Below, in pieces: positions 29,595 to 40,979 of a DNA stretch of 64,000 bases. Where the stretch lies: assembly GCF_009846525.1 (NCBI RefSeq), contig NZ_CP024621.1:2418001-2482000 (forward strand). Reading direction: 5' to 3'. The first letter of the stretch is position 1, and every line of letters starts with the position of its first letter. This DNA is from Halomonas meridiana. Its GTDB lineage: Bacteria > Pseudomonadota > Gammaproteobacteria > Pseudomonadales > Halomonadaceae. The notes beneath the pieces are model-generated. The model saw nothing but the letters and a program-made list of their open reading frames with translations, searched no databases and was not told the DNA's origin. A program made the translations under genes and the position numbers.

Positions 29595-31562
29595 CTAAGT
29601 AAGATGCCGGCTTTCCTGCTCACTGTGCGGCAATGCACGGGAGTGGCTCTCGCCCTGCGCACTGCCATGAAACTCATCCAATAGCCCTTTTAGACGCTGC
29701 GCTTGCAACGAAAGCTCATTGGCCGCTCCCGCCGCTTGGCTAACCAGCCCGGCATTTTGCTGGGTCACGGTATCCATCTGCGTCACGGCCCGGTTAATCT
29801 CATCAATGCCGTTGGTTTGTTCGCTGGAGGCTTGGCTGATCTCGCTGATCCGCGCGGACACCTCCTCGATCGACGAGACGATCTCTTTCATCGCCGCTTC
29901 GGCCTCGTCGGCATAGCCACTGCCAGTAGCGATTTGCTCGGACGTGGTCTTGATCAAACCGTTGATATTACGCGCAGAGGCGGCACTTCGGGAGGCCAGT
30001 TCGCGTACCTCACTGGCGACCACGGCAAACCCACGCCCGTGTTCGCCGGCGCGAGCCGCCTCGACCGAGGCATTCAGCGCCAAAATGTTGGTCTGGAACG
30101 CAATGTTTTCGATCACTTGAACGATAGAAGCCACCTCGACCGAGCTTTCATTGATGCTTTCCATCGATTGCGCCAACCGCGATACCTGCTCACCGCCGCG
30201 CTTCACTTTCGCCGCTGACTCCTTCACGCGCTGGTCCGCCTCTTGGGCGTTATCCGCATTCCGCTTCACCGTCGCCGCCATCTGCTCCATGGTCGAGGAG
30301 GTCTCTTGCAGCGAAGCGGCCTGCTGCTCCGTGCGGCTCGACAGTTCGTTATTGCCAGCGGCGATCTCAGACGATTCGCTGGCAATGGCATCCGCCACCC
30401 CGCGCACGTCACCGAATAGGCGCTGGAGCTTCTCGGAGTAGCGGTTCACTGCACGGCGCAGTTCACCAATCTCATCGTCGCGGTAAATGGTCAACTCACG
30501 CCCGCCATCGTTCTGACCGAGCTGATCAATTTGATGCGTGGTACTGCGAATTTGCGCCAGTAGAATGCGGCCACCCCACCAGCCAAGCCCTAATAGCAGC
30601 GCCAACAGCGGCAAAATGAACAGCAGCAAATCACGGGTCAGCGTTTGCGCTAGTGCGGTCACTTGGTCACTGGGTGTCACGAGCCCGAGTGTCCAGCCCG
30701 TGGTGGGCATATCGAACAAACGCACTTCAGCCGGGCTTGCCAGCACTCCCGCACTCTCGACGCTGGTTTGCGCTTGCCCTGCCTCCAACGCTTCCACTAC
30801 CGGCGTTAGCCAAGGTTGGTTGCTAGCAACGCCTGAAAGGCTTTGCATCTCATCCGACGACTGCTCCACGCCGGGGAGATCGATGATGTTACGCTCGCTA
30901 TCGAGCACGAAGGCGTAGCCTCCCGTGCCTCCGCCGTTCTCTGCCAAGAACGCCGCGACACCGCCTAGCTGCATGTCGATGGTAGCGACACCGGCAAAGG
31001 CCTCATTGCTGTAGTACGGTACGCTACAGGTGACCATGGCGACCCCGGTCGCTGGGTCACGGTAAGCCGCCGACCAAACGCACTGCCCTGGCGTGGCATC
31101 GCGAGCGCTGCTGTACCACGCTTCCTCGTGATAAGGGGCCGCGCTGGGTGCATTGTAATCGTCCAGAAAGTCCAGCCCGCCCTGGCCGTTACGCGCCCAG
31201 AAAAAACTAAATTTATCGACGCCGGGTGCAAACGCGCTTGGCTCTGGCCAAATACCGCCACCGGCGATAGTGCTATTGCCATTGTCGTCCACCACATTGG
31301 GCAGCGCTTGTCGGTAGAGGGCGTCATCCAGCGGTAGCGATTCGGCCAGTGCGGCAAGGCTCGAAGTAGTGCCTTCTACTCGCGCTAACTGGCCATTGAG
31401 GGCATTGACGATGGCGCCTCCGGTTCGGTCGATCAGCGACTCGCTGGCTTCAATGACCAGCGGCTGTCCCCGCCACGCCATCACCCCGTAAATACCCGCC
31501 CCCATCAGTAGCGTGAGCACCACCGCCGATAACGTCAATTGCCGTGAAATTGAGTTAAACAA
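29595..31562 (-). CDS. Methyl-accepting chemotaxis protein with extracellular Cache-type sensor
   Basis: Transmembrane chemoreceptor, 655 residues. TM1 (about 8-28), a periplasmic dCache-like domain (about 30-305; EAWYSSARDATPGQCVWSAAYRDP and GYAFVLDSERNIIDLPG), TM2 (LLLFILPLLALLLGLGWWGG), a HAMP domain (QIDQLGQNDGG to NRYSEKL), and the methylation/signalling hairpin with tip [32 protein letters not shown]. The C-terminus lacks a CheR-binding pentapeptide. Ligand is unknown. It sits between parE and parC yet has its own sigma-28-like promoter and terminator, so it looks like an independent unit inserted in the topoisomerase locus. Confidence 0.94.
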   Translation of the reverse strand: MFNSISRQLTLSAVVLTLLMGAGIYGVMAWRGQPLVIEASESLIDRTGGAIVNALNGQLARVEGTTSSLAALAESLPLDDALYRQALPNVVDDNGNSTIAGGGIWPEPSAFAPGVDKFSFFWARNGQGGLDFLDDYNAPSAAPYHEEAWYSSARDATPGQCVWSAAYRDPATGVAMVTCSVPYYSNEAFAGVATIDMQLGGVAAFLAENGGGTGGYAFVLDSERNIIDLPGVEQSSDEMQSLSGVASNQPWLTPVVEALEAGQAQTSVESAGVLASPAEVRLFDMPTTGWTLGLVTPSDQVTALAQTLTRDLLLFILPLLALLLGLGWWGGRILLAQIRSTTHQIDQLGQNDGGRELTIYRDDEIGELRRAVNRYSEKLQRLFGDVRGVADAIASESSEIAAGNNELSSRTEQQAASLQETSSTMEQMAATVKRNADNAQEADQRVKESAAKVKRGGEQVSRLAQSMESINESSVEVASIVQVIENIAFQTNILALNASVEAARAGEHGRGFAVVASEVRELASRSAASARNINGLIKTTSEQIATGSGYADEAEAAMKEIVSSIEEVSARISEISQASSEQTNGIDEINRAVTQMDTVTQQNAGLVSQAAGAANELSLQAQRLKGLLDEFHGSAQGESHSRALPHSEQESRHLT

Positions 31563-31622
31563 AGCCCGTCTCCCATACGTGAGCGCTTGACACGCGTTTT
31601 CGACTAAATGCCTATGGTTAGA

Positions 31623-31649
31623 CTATCGGCCAGTTGGCGGTAGACTCCA
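31623..31649 (-). promoter_or_regulatory. Sigma-28 (FliA)-like promoter of the chemoreceptor gene
   Basis: On the minus strand TGGAGTCT, an 11-base spacer and GCCGATAG match the flagellar sigma consensus TAAAGTTT-N11-GCCGATAA at 5 of 8 and 7 of 8 positions with exact spacing. It is 61 bases upstream of the start codon. FliA control of chemoreceptors is well established; use here is inference. Confidence 0.6.
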
Positions 31650-31682
31650 ACAACGCACCGTTAACGTTTGCCTGCTTGCGAA

Positions 31683-33761
<2,079 letters not shown>

Positions 33762-35465
33762 CTACGCCTGCTCTGCGGCCCAAAACGCCTCGATGAGACC
33801 GCGGCTAGAGGCGTCCATTCGGCCAAGGTCGCCCTCTCCATCAATGATGGCCTGGGTATCGGTGGCAATCTGCTTGCCCAGCTCGACGCCCCACTGATCA
33901 AAGGGGTTGATGTCCCATATCACTGCCTGTACGAACACCTTGTGCTCGTAGAGCGCAATCAGCGCGCCGAGGGTCGCAGGCGTGAGCTTGTCCAGCAGCA
34001 CGGTGGTCGAGGGCTGGTTGCCACGATACCGTTTGTGTTCGGGGCGCGGGCCATCCTCCTCCAAAGCATCGTCCCCCAGCATCAGTACGCGGGATTGGGC
34101 AAAGCAGTTGGCCAGCGCCAGACGATGCTGGGCCTTCAAGTGGCGACGGGTATCCGGGTCTTCCACCTCATCGTAGCGCTTCAAGGGCGCGATAAAGTCG
34201 CATACCACCGGCTGCGTACCCTGGTGCAGCAGTTGGTAAAACGCATGCTGGGCATTAGGGCCTAACTGCCCCCACAGCACTGGGCAGGTGGAGTAGTTCA
34301 CCGCCTGGCCCTGGCGGGTCACGGACTTGCCGTTGGACTCCATCTCGAGCTGTTCGAGGTAAGCAGCAAAGTACTCAAGCCGCCCGTCATAAGGCAGAAT
34401 CGAGTGGGCACGAATATCCAAGAAGTTGACGTTCCAAATACCTGCCAACCCTAACAACACCGGCAGATTGTCCTCTAGCGGCGCCTCGCGAAAATGGCGA
34501 TCCATGGCATGGGCGCCCGCCAGCAGCTCGCGGAAGTTCTCCATGCCGATCACCAGCGCAATCGGCAGGCCAATGGTGCCCCACAGCGAGTAGCGTCCGC
34601 CAACCCACTCCCAGAACATCAACTGGTGGTCCGGGGTAATCCCCCACTCGCTCATCTTGTCGGGGCTGGCCGATACGCCGATGAAGTGCTGGCGCAGGAT
34701 GAGCGCCTCGCTAATCGGCTTGGCATGGGGGCTGGCGTCCGGTAGGTCGGCGTGCTGGGTGAGCCGACCAATCAGCCAGTCGCGAGCGGTGTTGGCGTTG
34801 GAGAGCGTATCGATGGTGGTGAACGACTTCGACGACAGCACGAATAGCGTGGTTTCGGGGTTAAAGCGGCTAAGATAATCCGCCAGTTGGGAACCATCCA
34901 TCGTGGAGGCAAAATGCACCTCCACCGGGTGAATATCGCTGGGGCGATAGTCCGCGAGGGCATGAGTAACCATCAGCGGCCCTAAATCCGAGCCGCCCAC
35001 GCCTAAATTCACCACGTGACGAATAGGCTTGCCGGTGGCCCCCCGCCACTGGCCCGCATGTAGCCGCTGCACCAGGCGCTCCATTTGCGCCAAGCTGTCA
35101 TGCACGGCCCCGACGATATCTTCGCCTTCCACGTCCAGGCTCGCATCCGCAGGTAGGCGCAAGGCGGTATGCAGCGCTGGGCGGTTCTCACTGACGTTCA
35201 CCCGTTTACCGCTCAGCAGCGCCTCGATGGCCCCTGGCACGCCCGCCTCTTGGGCCAGCGCCAGCAGGTGCTCCAGCGTATCGTCGTCCCACCGCTGCTT
35301 GGAAAGATCGAGAGTGAGCCCCGCCACCTGACGCGTAAAGTGCCGCCAACGGCTGGGGTCTTCCCCAAACAGGTGCTTCAAGTGGACATGTTTAAGCGCT
35401 TGCGCATGCTGCTGTAACGTTTGCCAAGCGGGAAGCGTATCGGGAGTTGCTGTTGCTGAAGCCAT
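33762..35465 (-). CDS. pgi: Glucose-6-phosphate isomerase
   Basis: Interconverts glucose-6-phosphate and fructose-6-phosphate. The 567-residue product contains [32 protein letters not shown], the first PGI signature [13 protein letters not shown] and the second [10 protein letters not shown]. Divergent from cmoA across 114 bases. No regulatory motif recognised upstream. Confidence 0.97.
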   Translation of the reverse strand: MASATATPDTLPAWQTLQQHAQALKHVHLKHLFGEDPSRWRHFTRQVAGLTLDLSKQRWDDDTLEHLLALAQEAGVPGAIEALLSGKRVNVSENRPALHTALRLPADASLDVEGEDIVGAVHDSLAQMERLVQRLHAGQWRGATGKPIRHVVNLGVGGSDLGPLMVTHALADYRPSDIHPVEVHFASTMDGSQLADYLSRFNPETTLFVLSSKSFTTIDTLSNANTARDWLIGRLTQHADLPDASPHAKPISEALILRQHFIGVSASPDKMSEWGITPDHQLMFWEWVGGRYSLWGTIGLPIALVIGMENFRELLAGAHAMDRHFREAPLEDNLPVLLGLAGIWNVNFLDIRAHSILPYDGRLEYFAAYLEQLEMESNGKSVTRQGQAVNYSTCPVLWGQLGPNAQHAFYQLLHQGTQPVVCDFIAPLKRYDEVEDPDTRRHLKAQHRLALANCFAQSRVLMLGDDALEEDGPRPEHKRYRGNQPSTTVLLDKLTPATLGALIALYEHKVFVQAVIWDINPFDQWGVELGKQIATDTQAIIDGEGDLGRMDASSRGLIEAFWAAEQA

Positions 35466-35579
35466 GTGCCCTCTCCTGTGGCGTCGTTCCGTGAGGCAGG
35501 AATCTGTGTTGATCAGGCCTGTTCTGCGTTAACAAGGGCGCGTAAACTACGCAACCTCATTAACCATCCTGGCTTGCCC

Positions 35580-36323
35580 ATGAGTGATGCATCTTACCGC
35601 GACGCTATCTTTTCAACACCCCTAGACAAGGTGGCTAGGTTCTCCTTCGATGAACAGGTCGTCGCGTGCTTCCCCGATATGATCCGCCGCTCGGTGCCCG
35701 GCTACGGCCAAATCCTAGGTATGCTGAGCCTGATTGCCAAACGCCATCTGCGCCACGGTGCCCATGTTTATGATCTGGGCTGCTCGCTGGGCGCATCCGG
35801 ACTCGCCCTGGCAGGCGCTCTACCCGCCGATGCGTTCCGCTATACCGGTATCGACCTTTCCCCGGCCATGGCGGCCCGGGCGAAGCAGACCTTTCTCGAT
35901 GAGTGCCCCGAGCACGCCATGCAGGTGGAAGAAGCCGATATTCGTACCTACGAGTATGCGCCTTCGGGGATGATCATTCTCAACTTTACGCTGCAGTTTT
36001 TGCCACCGGCCGATCGTGATGCGCTACTCAAGCGGCTTTACAACACGCTTGAGCCCGGCGGCGTGCTGATTCTTTCGGAAAAAACCGTCGATGCCGACGA
36101 GCGCGACAACGCTTGGCGAGTCGAGCGCTATCACGACTTCAAGCGTGCCAATGGCTACAGCGATATGGAGATCAGCCAAAAGCGCACCGCGCTTGAGAAC
36201 GTGCTGATTCCCGATACGCTGGATGCCCTGCACGAGCGATTGTCGCTGGCGGGCTTCCCCCGCGCCATGACCTGGTTCCAGTACCTGAACTTCACCTCGC
36301 TGATCGCCTTCAAGGAGGGTTAA
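35580..36323 (+). CDS. cmoA: Carboxy-S-adenosyl-L-methionine synthase CmoA
   Basis: Makes carboxy-SAM from SAM and prephenate for wobble uridine modification. Start [18 protein letters not shown] (247 residues) matches the family; the upstream in-frame extension is rejected. The SAM loop is [15 protein letters not shown], and [15 protein letters not shown] plus the Arg in [16 protein letters not shown] fit CmoA. CmoB follows after one base and the two act sequentially. Confidence 0.96.
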   Translation: MSDASYRDAIFSTPLDKVARFSFDEQVVACFPDMIRRSVPGYGQILGMLSLIAKRHLRHGAHVYDLGCSLGASGLALAGALPADAFRYTGIDLSPAMAARAKQTFLDECPEHAMQVEEADIRTYEYAPSGMIILNFTLQFLPPADRDALLKRLYNTLEPGGVLILSEKTVDADERDNAWRVERYHDFKRANGYSDMEISQKRTALENVLIPDTLDALHERLSLAGFPRAMTWFQYLNFTSLIAFKEG

Positions 36324-36324
36324 C

Positions 36325-37335
36325 GTGGCGCTACTCCCTGACGATCATCGCGTGCTGTATCAAGCGTTTTTAGATCAGGCCACTCAAGATGCCTCGCTCA
36401 CGCCCTGGCTTGCCAAACTCCCCGAGCAGCTCGCCAGCGGGCTGGACCGCCAGCGCCACGGCGATCTCTCTGCCTGGGAAAAAGCCGTGGCCAAACTGCC
36501 GACGCTGCCGGAAGAGCGCCGTGTGGATCTAAACAGCGACACGCTGACGGTAGAAATCGATCTCACCGACAGCCAGCAGCGCCAGTGCTTCAACCTGCTG
36601 CGTAAGCTGGCCCCGTGGCGTAAAGGGCCGTTCAACCTGGGTGGTATCGAGATCGACACCGAGTGGCGCTCCGACTGGAAATGGCAGCGTGTCGCGCCGC
36701 ATCTCGCGCCGTTGAAGTACCGCAAGGTGCTGGATGTAGGCGGCGGCAGCGGCTACCACGCCTGGCGGATGGCGGGTGCAGGCGCGGCTTTCGTGTTGGT
36801 GATTGACCCTTCCCCGCGCTTTTATTGGCAGTTCCAAGCGGTGCGCCACTTCGTCGGCAACGCCGATGACGGCCGTACACAGTTTCTGCCGGTGGGTATC
36901 GAGGACGTGCCCGAGAACCTAGGTTTCTTCGACACGGTGTTCTCCATGGGCGTGCTGTACCACCGCCCTTCGCCCCTTGAGCACCTGCAACAGCTAAAAG
37001 GCGCGCTGGCCCCCGGCGGTGAGCTGGTGCTGGAAACCCTGGTGGTAGAAGGCGACGAGCAGACCGTGTTCGTACCCGGCGAGCGCTACGCCGCGATGCC
37101 CAACGTCTACTTTCTGCCCTCCTCCAAAGCACTGTGCCACTGGCTAGAGCGCTGCGGCTTTACCAACGTGCGAGTGGTGGATGAAGCGGTGACGACGCTC
37201 GATGAACAGCGCTCCACCGAGTGGATGACTTACCAGTCGCTGGCGGACTTTCTCGATCCGGATGATCGCAGCCGCACCATAGAAGGCTACCCTGCACCAC
37301 GCCGCGCGGTGATTCTGGCGAACAAGCCGGAGTAG
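36325..37335 (+). CDS. cmoB: tRNA U34 carboxymethyltransferase CmoB
   Basis: Transfers the carboxymethyl group of carboxy-SAM to 5-hydroxyuridine-34 in tRNA, giving cmo5U. GTG start after AAGGAGGG; 336 residues. Motifs: [38 protein letters not shown] (SAM loop), [16 protein letters not shown]. Pairs with cmoA here and with cmoM at 52.9-53.7 kb, so the mcmo5U pathway is almost complete in this window. Confidence 0.96.
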   Translation: MALLPDDHRVLYQAFLDQATQDASLTPWLAKLPEQLASGLDRQRHGDLSAWEKAVAKLPTLPEERRVDLNSDTLTVEIDLTDSQQRQCFNLLRKLAPWRKGPFNLGGIEIDTEWRSDWKWQRVAPHLAPLKYRKVLDVGGGSGYHAWRMAGAGAAFVLVIDPSPRFYWQFQAVRHFVGNADDGRTQFLPVGIEDVPENLGFFDTVFSMGVLYHRPSPLEHLQQLKGALAPGGELVLETLVVEGDEQTVFVPGERYAAMPNVYFLPSSKALCHWLERCGFTNVRVVDEAVTTLDEQRSTEWMTYQSLADFLDPDDRSRTIEGYPAPRRAVILANKPE

Positions 37336-37350
37336 TGAGTGATGGCCGCC

Positions 37351-37406
37351 CAGCACTTTTAAACCAGTACTTTTAAATCAGCACTTTTAAATCAGCGCCT
37401 TAAAAT
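37351..37406. repeat. Tandem 14-base repeat at the cmoB/peptidase junction
   Basis: Units CAGCACTTTTAAAC, CAGTACTTTTAAAT, CAGCACTTTTAAAT and a degraded CAGCGCCTTAAAAT follow one another without gaps. Units 1-3 are intergenic; unit 4 encodes the last residues of the zinc peptidase, whose stop codon (37394-37392) overlaps the unit 3/unit 4 boundary. Confidence 0.85.
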
Positions 37407-38087
37407 CACCAGCCAGCGACCCAGGTTCATCACGCTGGCCAGTGACGCGGCCACATAGGTAAAGGCGCAGGCGGTGAGTACGTGGCGGGCACCGGCCATA
37501 TCGGCAGGCGGCACGTACTCTTTCAACAATGGCAACGCACGATTGAAGCTGGCATCGAACTCCACCGGCAGCGTGACAAGATGTACCAGCGCGGCGGTGC
37601 CGAAGCTAATCACTGCCATCACGATAATCATCGCAAGCCCGCCGGGTAGCCGCGTCAGCAGGAACAGAAATGGCGCGGCCATCATCAAAATCGCCCCTAG
37701 CTTTTCGGCCTTTTGGGCCACCCGTACCAAACGGCTGCGGGCCAGCAGTGGCGCATAACCTTCGTGGTGCTGAATGGCATGACCCACTTCATGGGCGGCA
37801 ACGGTCACCGCCGTCAGCGAACGGCCATCGTAGTGATCGGGCATTAAGCGTACACAGCGTGCCTCAGGGTCGTAATGGTCGCCCTGCTCGGTGCGCTCTA
37901 CCCGCACGCCCTCCACACCCATGCGGCGTATCAGGTGTTCGGCCAACTCCGCGCCGGTGCCCGGGTAGTCGTCGCGGCCTCGAGTATGGCGCTTTAATAC
38001 CCATTTTGCCCATAGGTTGGGCAGCACGAAAATGGCCAGCGCCAGCACGATTAAGAGGATGAGCATCACGACACCGGAACCCGCCAA
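37392..38087 (-). CDS. YugP-type membrane zinc metallopeptidase
   Basis: 231-residue membrane protein with an N-terminal helix (VVMLILLIVLALAIFVLP), the metallopeptidase motif VTVAAHEVGHAIQHHEGY (HExxH with the third ligand expected downstream), then two or three further helices. This fits the Zn_peptidase_2 (neutral zinc metallopeptidase, YugP) family, whose substrates are unknown. The 3' end lies in a tandem repeat and the 5' end is 52 bases from the DUF2183 gene on the same strand. Confidence 0.88.
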   Translation of the reverse strand: MAGSGVVMLILLIVLALAIFVLPNLWAKWVLKRHTRGRDDYPGTGAELAEHLIRRMGVEGVRVERTEQGDHYDPEARCVRLMPDHYDGRSLTAVTVAAHEVGHAIQHHEGYAPLLARSRLVRVAQKAEKLGAILMMAAPFLFLLTRLPGGLAMIIVMAVISFGTAALVHLVTLPVEFDASFNRALPLLKEYVPPADMAGARHVLTACAFTYVAASLASVMNLGRWLVILRR

Positions 38088-38139
38088 GTAAGAGAGACAT
38101 CAACGCTTAGTTTTACCACGAATGGCAGGGGAACACAGC

Positions 38140-39258
38140 TTAGGCGGGCTCGTGACGATGGGCTTCAACGTCGCGCTGTACAGACTGCAAGCCGCGCGCT
38201 GAAATATCCCCTTGGGCGTGAGCATGCTCGGCAATCAAAATGCTGTCTGCCGCCAAGACCAGCTCACACTCGGTGTGAGCCAATTCATCGCGCAAGCGCT
38301 GGATGGCGGCTTCCCGCTGTGGGTCGCTATCCACACGGCGAATGTAGATTGCTTTGATCCGATCCGGGTAGGCTTTGACGACCTCCGTGTAGACCTCGGG
38401 ATCATGCTGACCGCTATCGCCAATCAAAATGCAGGGCATGTCGTCATACAGCGCCAGCATACGGTCGATGAGCTCACGCTTGTGCGCTTCTGCCCGGCGC
38501 GGCCACGGCTTACGCCATGAGATGCCCCACTCCCGCAAAAACAGAATCGGCCCAACCGGGATCCGGTTCATTTGGAAAAAAGCTTCCAACATTTCATAAA
38601 TGGCCCAGGGGCCACGAGAAACGTAGAGGATCGGTCGTTCGCCCTTTTCGGTCTGCCCACGGTAAAGCGCCTGATAGAGCGACGCGACGCCAGGGAAGGC
38701 CGTCCGCCGGTGTGGCTTGCGGACGAACAGTCGATAGAGCATCTTGAGCTTTTCCGCCACGCCGGTGAACATCACCGTATCGTCGATATCGCTGATCACC
38801 AGCAGATCCGCTTCGGGAGGCGGGACGTACACCTCGACATTCGTGCGGATGGGCGGATGCCCCTGGGCGTGTACCAGGATATCGGCACGATGCCAGGAAA
38901 CGTCGACCGGCAGCGGCGTCGTGACAGGCAGGTGAGCGTCGAAGTAACCGTCTCTGTCGGTGGTCAAGCAGAGCGCGTTATCCCCAATCCGGATATCGAC
39001 CTTGGCACCGGCAAGTCCGCGACGGAAGACGCGGCGCGCCACGTCTGCGGTATCGCGCAGCATGCCGCGTCTAGGAATGGCGCGGCCGAGCGCCGCTTGG
39101 CGGAACACTCGGCCCATGACGAAGATTTCCCGCTGAGAACCGTAGCCGCGATAGGGGTGTACCATCATCCCACTGCGGCCACTGTCCCGCTTCATCGGTT
39201 TTGCAACAACGTGGGCAAGCCTTTTGGCAAAGCTTGCCCACTGGTGGTACCACGCCAT
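38140..39258 (-). CDS. DUF2183 (App1-like) phosphatase domain protein
   Basis: 372 residues. The C-terminal half is the HAD-like App1 domain known in yeast as a phosphatidate phosphatase: DLLVISDIDDTVMFTGV (catalytic Asp pair), RPILYVSRGPWAIYEML, FLREWGISW and CILIGDSGQHDPEVY. The N-terminal 140 residues contain a beta-rich module (VDIRIGDNALCLTTDRDGYF) probably serving as an accessory domain. No signal peptide, so it is probably cytoplasmic; lipid phosphatase activity is inference. Its ATG overlaps the stop of the DJ-1-like gene (TAATG), which implies coupled expression. Confidence 0.85.
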   Translation of the reverse strand: MAWYHQWASFAKRLAHVVAKPMKRDSGRSGMMVHPYRGYGSQREIFVMGRVFRQAALGRAIPRRGMLRDTADVARRVFRRGLAGAKVDIRIGDNALCLTTDRDGYFDAHLPVTTPLPVDVSWHRADILVHAQGHPPIRTNVEVYVPPPEADLLVISDIDDTVMFTGVAEKLKMLYRLFVRKPHRRTAFPGVASLYQALYRGQTEKGERPILYVSRGPWAIYEMLEAFFQMNRIPVGPILFLREWGISWRKPWPRRAEAHKRELIDRMLALYDDMPCILIGDSGQHDPEVYTEVVKAYPDRIKAIYIRRVDSDPQREAAIQRLRDELAHTECELVLAADSILIAEHAHAQGDISARGLQSVQRDVEAHRHEPA

Positions 39259-39824
39259 TAAGCGTGCTGGCCTGAGTGACGCCCTTCCTGCAGCTCTTCC
39301 AGCAGTTTGGCATTGAAAGCATCCAGGTCTTTAGGAGTACGGCTGGTCACGAGGCCGCTATCGACCACCACTGGCTCATCCACCCAATTTACACCGGCAT
39401 TACGCAGGTCTTGGGCAACGCTTGGCACGGAGGTCATTTTGCGCCCGTCGACCACGCCTGCGTTGATCAAAATCCAGGGGGCATGGCAAATGGCGGCAAC
39501 CGGCTTGCCCGCTTGGAAGAACGCTTTGACGAAGCTTAAGGCATCGTCATTTAGGCGCAGCTCGTCAGGATTGAACAAGCCGCCTGGGAGTACTAGCGCG
39601 TGATAATCCGACTCGCTGACGTCGGCCAAGGCTTTGTCGGCGCCGTAAGTATCGCCCCAGTCAGTTTCGGCCCAAGCGCGAATGCCCTTACCTTCCGGCG
39701 ACACGATATGCACCTCGACCCCTTCTTTCTGAAGCGCCGCGCGAGGCACGCTCAGCTCGGACTCTTCGAAACCGTCGGTGGCTAAAATAGCAACACGCTT
39801 ACCGTTCAGTGCTTGATTCATCAT
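39258..39824 (-). CDS. DJ-1/PfpI family protein (protease or deglycase-like)
   Basis: 188-residue class I glutamine amidotransferase-like fold. The nucleophile elbow AAICHAPWIL holds the conserved Cys followed by His, with the Glu in DGFEESELSVP at the N-terminus; these define the PfpI/YfkM-type stress proteins. Activity could be peptidase, glyoxalase or deglycase and cannot be decided from sequence. Translationally coupled to the DUF2183 gene. Confidence 0.9.
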   Translation of the reverse strand: MMNQALNGKRVAILATDGFEESELSVPRAALQKEGVEVHIVSPEGKGIRAWAETDWGDTYGADKALADVSESDYHALVLPGGLFNPDELRLNDDALSFVKAFFQAGKPVAAICHAPWILINAGVVDGRKMTSVPSVAQDLRNAGVNWVDEPVVVDSGLVTSRTPKDLDAFNAKLLEELQEGRHSGQHA

Positions 39825-39929
39825 GCTCTCCTTTTCGTGATGAGTGTGCGTCTACAACGCCTCTCCCAGTGTGGCGCATCTTATACAATCGTCAAGCGCA
39901 GATACCAAAATCGTCCAGTCGCTAGGCGC

Positions 39930-40811
39930 TTAAGCGTTGTACAACACACGCCCTAGCTGGCCCACATCGTAACCGCTAAGGGTGCTGGCTCGCTGGGCAA
40001 AACGGGGCGTGCGCGCAAAGGCAAAAAGCGCCTGAACGGCGGGCTCGAAATAGCTGCGTCGATGCATGACCATATCGAAGGACTCCTCCACCAGCGGAAG
40101 GAATTCCAACTGCTGGCGCTGGGCAGCGGCCTGCATGCCAAGCCCGACATCGGCGTCACCTTGGGCGATGGCCAGGGCCAAATCGTCTTCACTGAGCGCA
40201 GGGTGCGCCGCCCATCTCAGCGCTTCGTGCGCGACGCCCGCCTGTTGCAGCAAGCAGTTCATGAGCTGCGCGGCTCCTGCGCCCGGCTGACGATGGGCCA
40301 GCACGGCTTTGCGCTTGGCAATGTCGCCCACCGATTGAATGCCCAACGGATTGCCTGGGGCCAAAAGCAGCCCCTGGCGGCGCGTGGCCCAATGCAGCAC
40401 GATCAGGTCGCGCACTCCGCCCAGGCCCAGCGCGGCCGGCTCGTTATAGCGCCCGGAAGCCACGTCGAGCAGATGGATCCCCGCCAGCATCGCCCTGCCC
40501 TCCAGCAAGCGGCGCACGCCGTCGCCACTGCCCTGACACAGCGAGGCCAAGTCACTCCCGCTCTCGCGCACCGCCCACTCCAGCAGCGGGTCTTGGCTGC
40601 CCGCCAATACCGGCGGAGGCGGCTGCCGCTGCGCCTGGTCGCCTTCCAAGTGGCTAAGCACCCACATATCAATATGCTGTCGAGGAAACAGCAGCTTTCC
40701 CGTCGCACGGCTGCAGGGGATATGGCCCTGACGCACCAGGTCGTACACCTTGCGCTCTTTCAAACGCAGATAGTCGGCCACCTCAGCGGTGGTCAAATAG
40801 TCGTTTGGCAT
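39930..40811 (-). CDS. HTH regulator with periplasmic-binding-protein domain, probable tup regulator
   Basis: 293 residues. The N-terminus is an excisionase/MerR-type helix-turn-helix (LTTAEVADYLRLKERKVYDLVRQGHIP, residues 6-32); the remainder (about 70-285) is a PBP-like ligand domain (PF12727 type), related to molybdate/tungstate-binding folds. It is divergent from tupBCA across 168 bases, which contain an inverted repeat. By genome context it probably senses tungstate or molybdate and controls tup; that is inference. Confidence 0.85.
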   Translation of the reverse strand: MPNDYLTTAEVADYLRLKERKVYDLVRQGHIPCSRATGKLLFPRQHIDMWVLSHLEGDQAQRQPPPPVLAGSQDPLLEWAVRESGSDLASLCQGSGDGVRRLLEGRAMLAGIHLLDVASGRYNEPAALGLGGVRDLIVLHWATRRQGLLLAPGNPLGIQSVGDIAKRKAVLAHRQPGAGAAQLMNCLLQQAGVAHEALRWAAHPALSEDDLALAIAQGDADVGLGMQAAAQRQQLEFLPLVEESFDMVMHRRSYFEPAVQALFAFARTPRFAQRASTLSGYDVGQLGRVLYNA

Positions 40812-40849
40812 CGCTTACCCTGCATTTAGCTGCGTATGGCTGCATATAT

Positions 40850-40902
40850 TTCAGTAGCCAATGCATAACATCAAGTAAACGTACACTATGCAGCCTACTG
40901 AA
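40850..40902. promoter_or_regulatory. Candidate operator in the regulator-tup intergenic region
   Basis: TTCAGTAG (40850-40857) and CTACTGAA (40895-40902) form an 8-bp inverted repeat with 37 bases between. The similarity extends inward: both arms continue toward a TGCATA. A third partial copy, GGCTGCATA, lies at 40838-40846. Spacing suits two regulator dimers or a DNA loop. Confidence 0.5.
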
Positions 40903-40979
40903 TACACTTTGCTCACCCGTTTCTTCCGTGGCCACCGCACTGGCGTGTGCGCGACCCGACGCTTCTACATCAGGTACTT

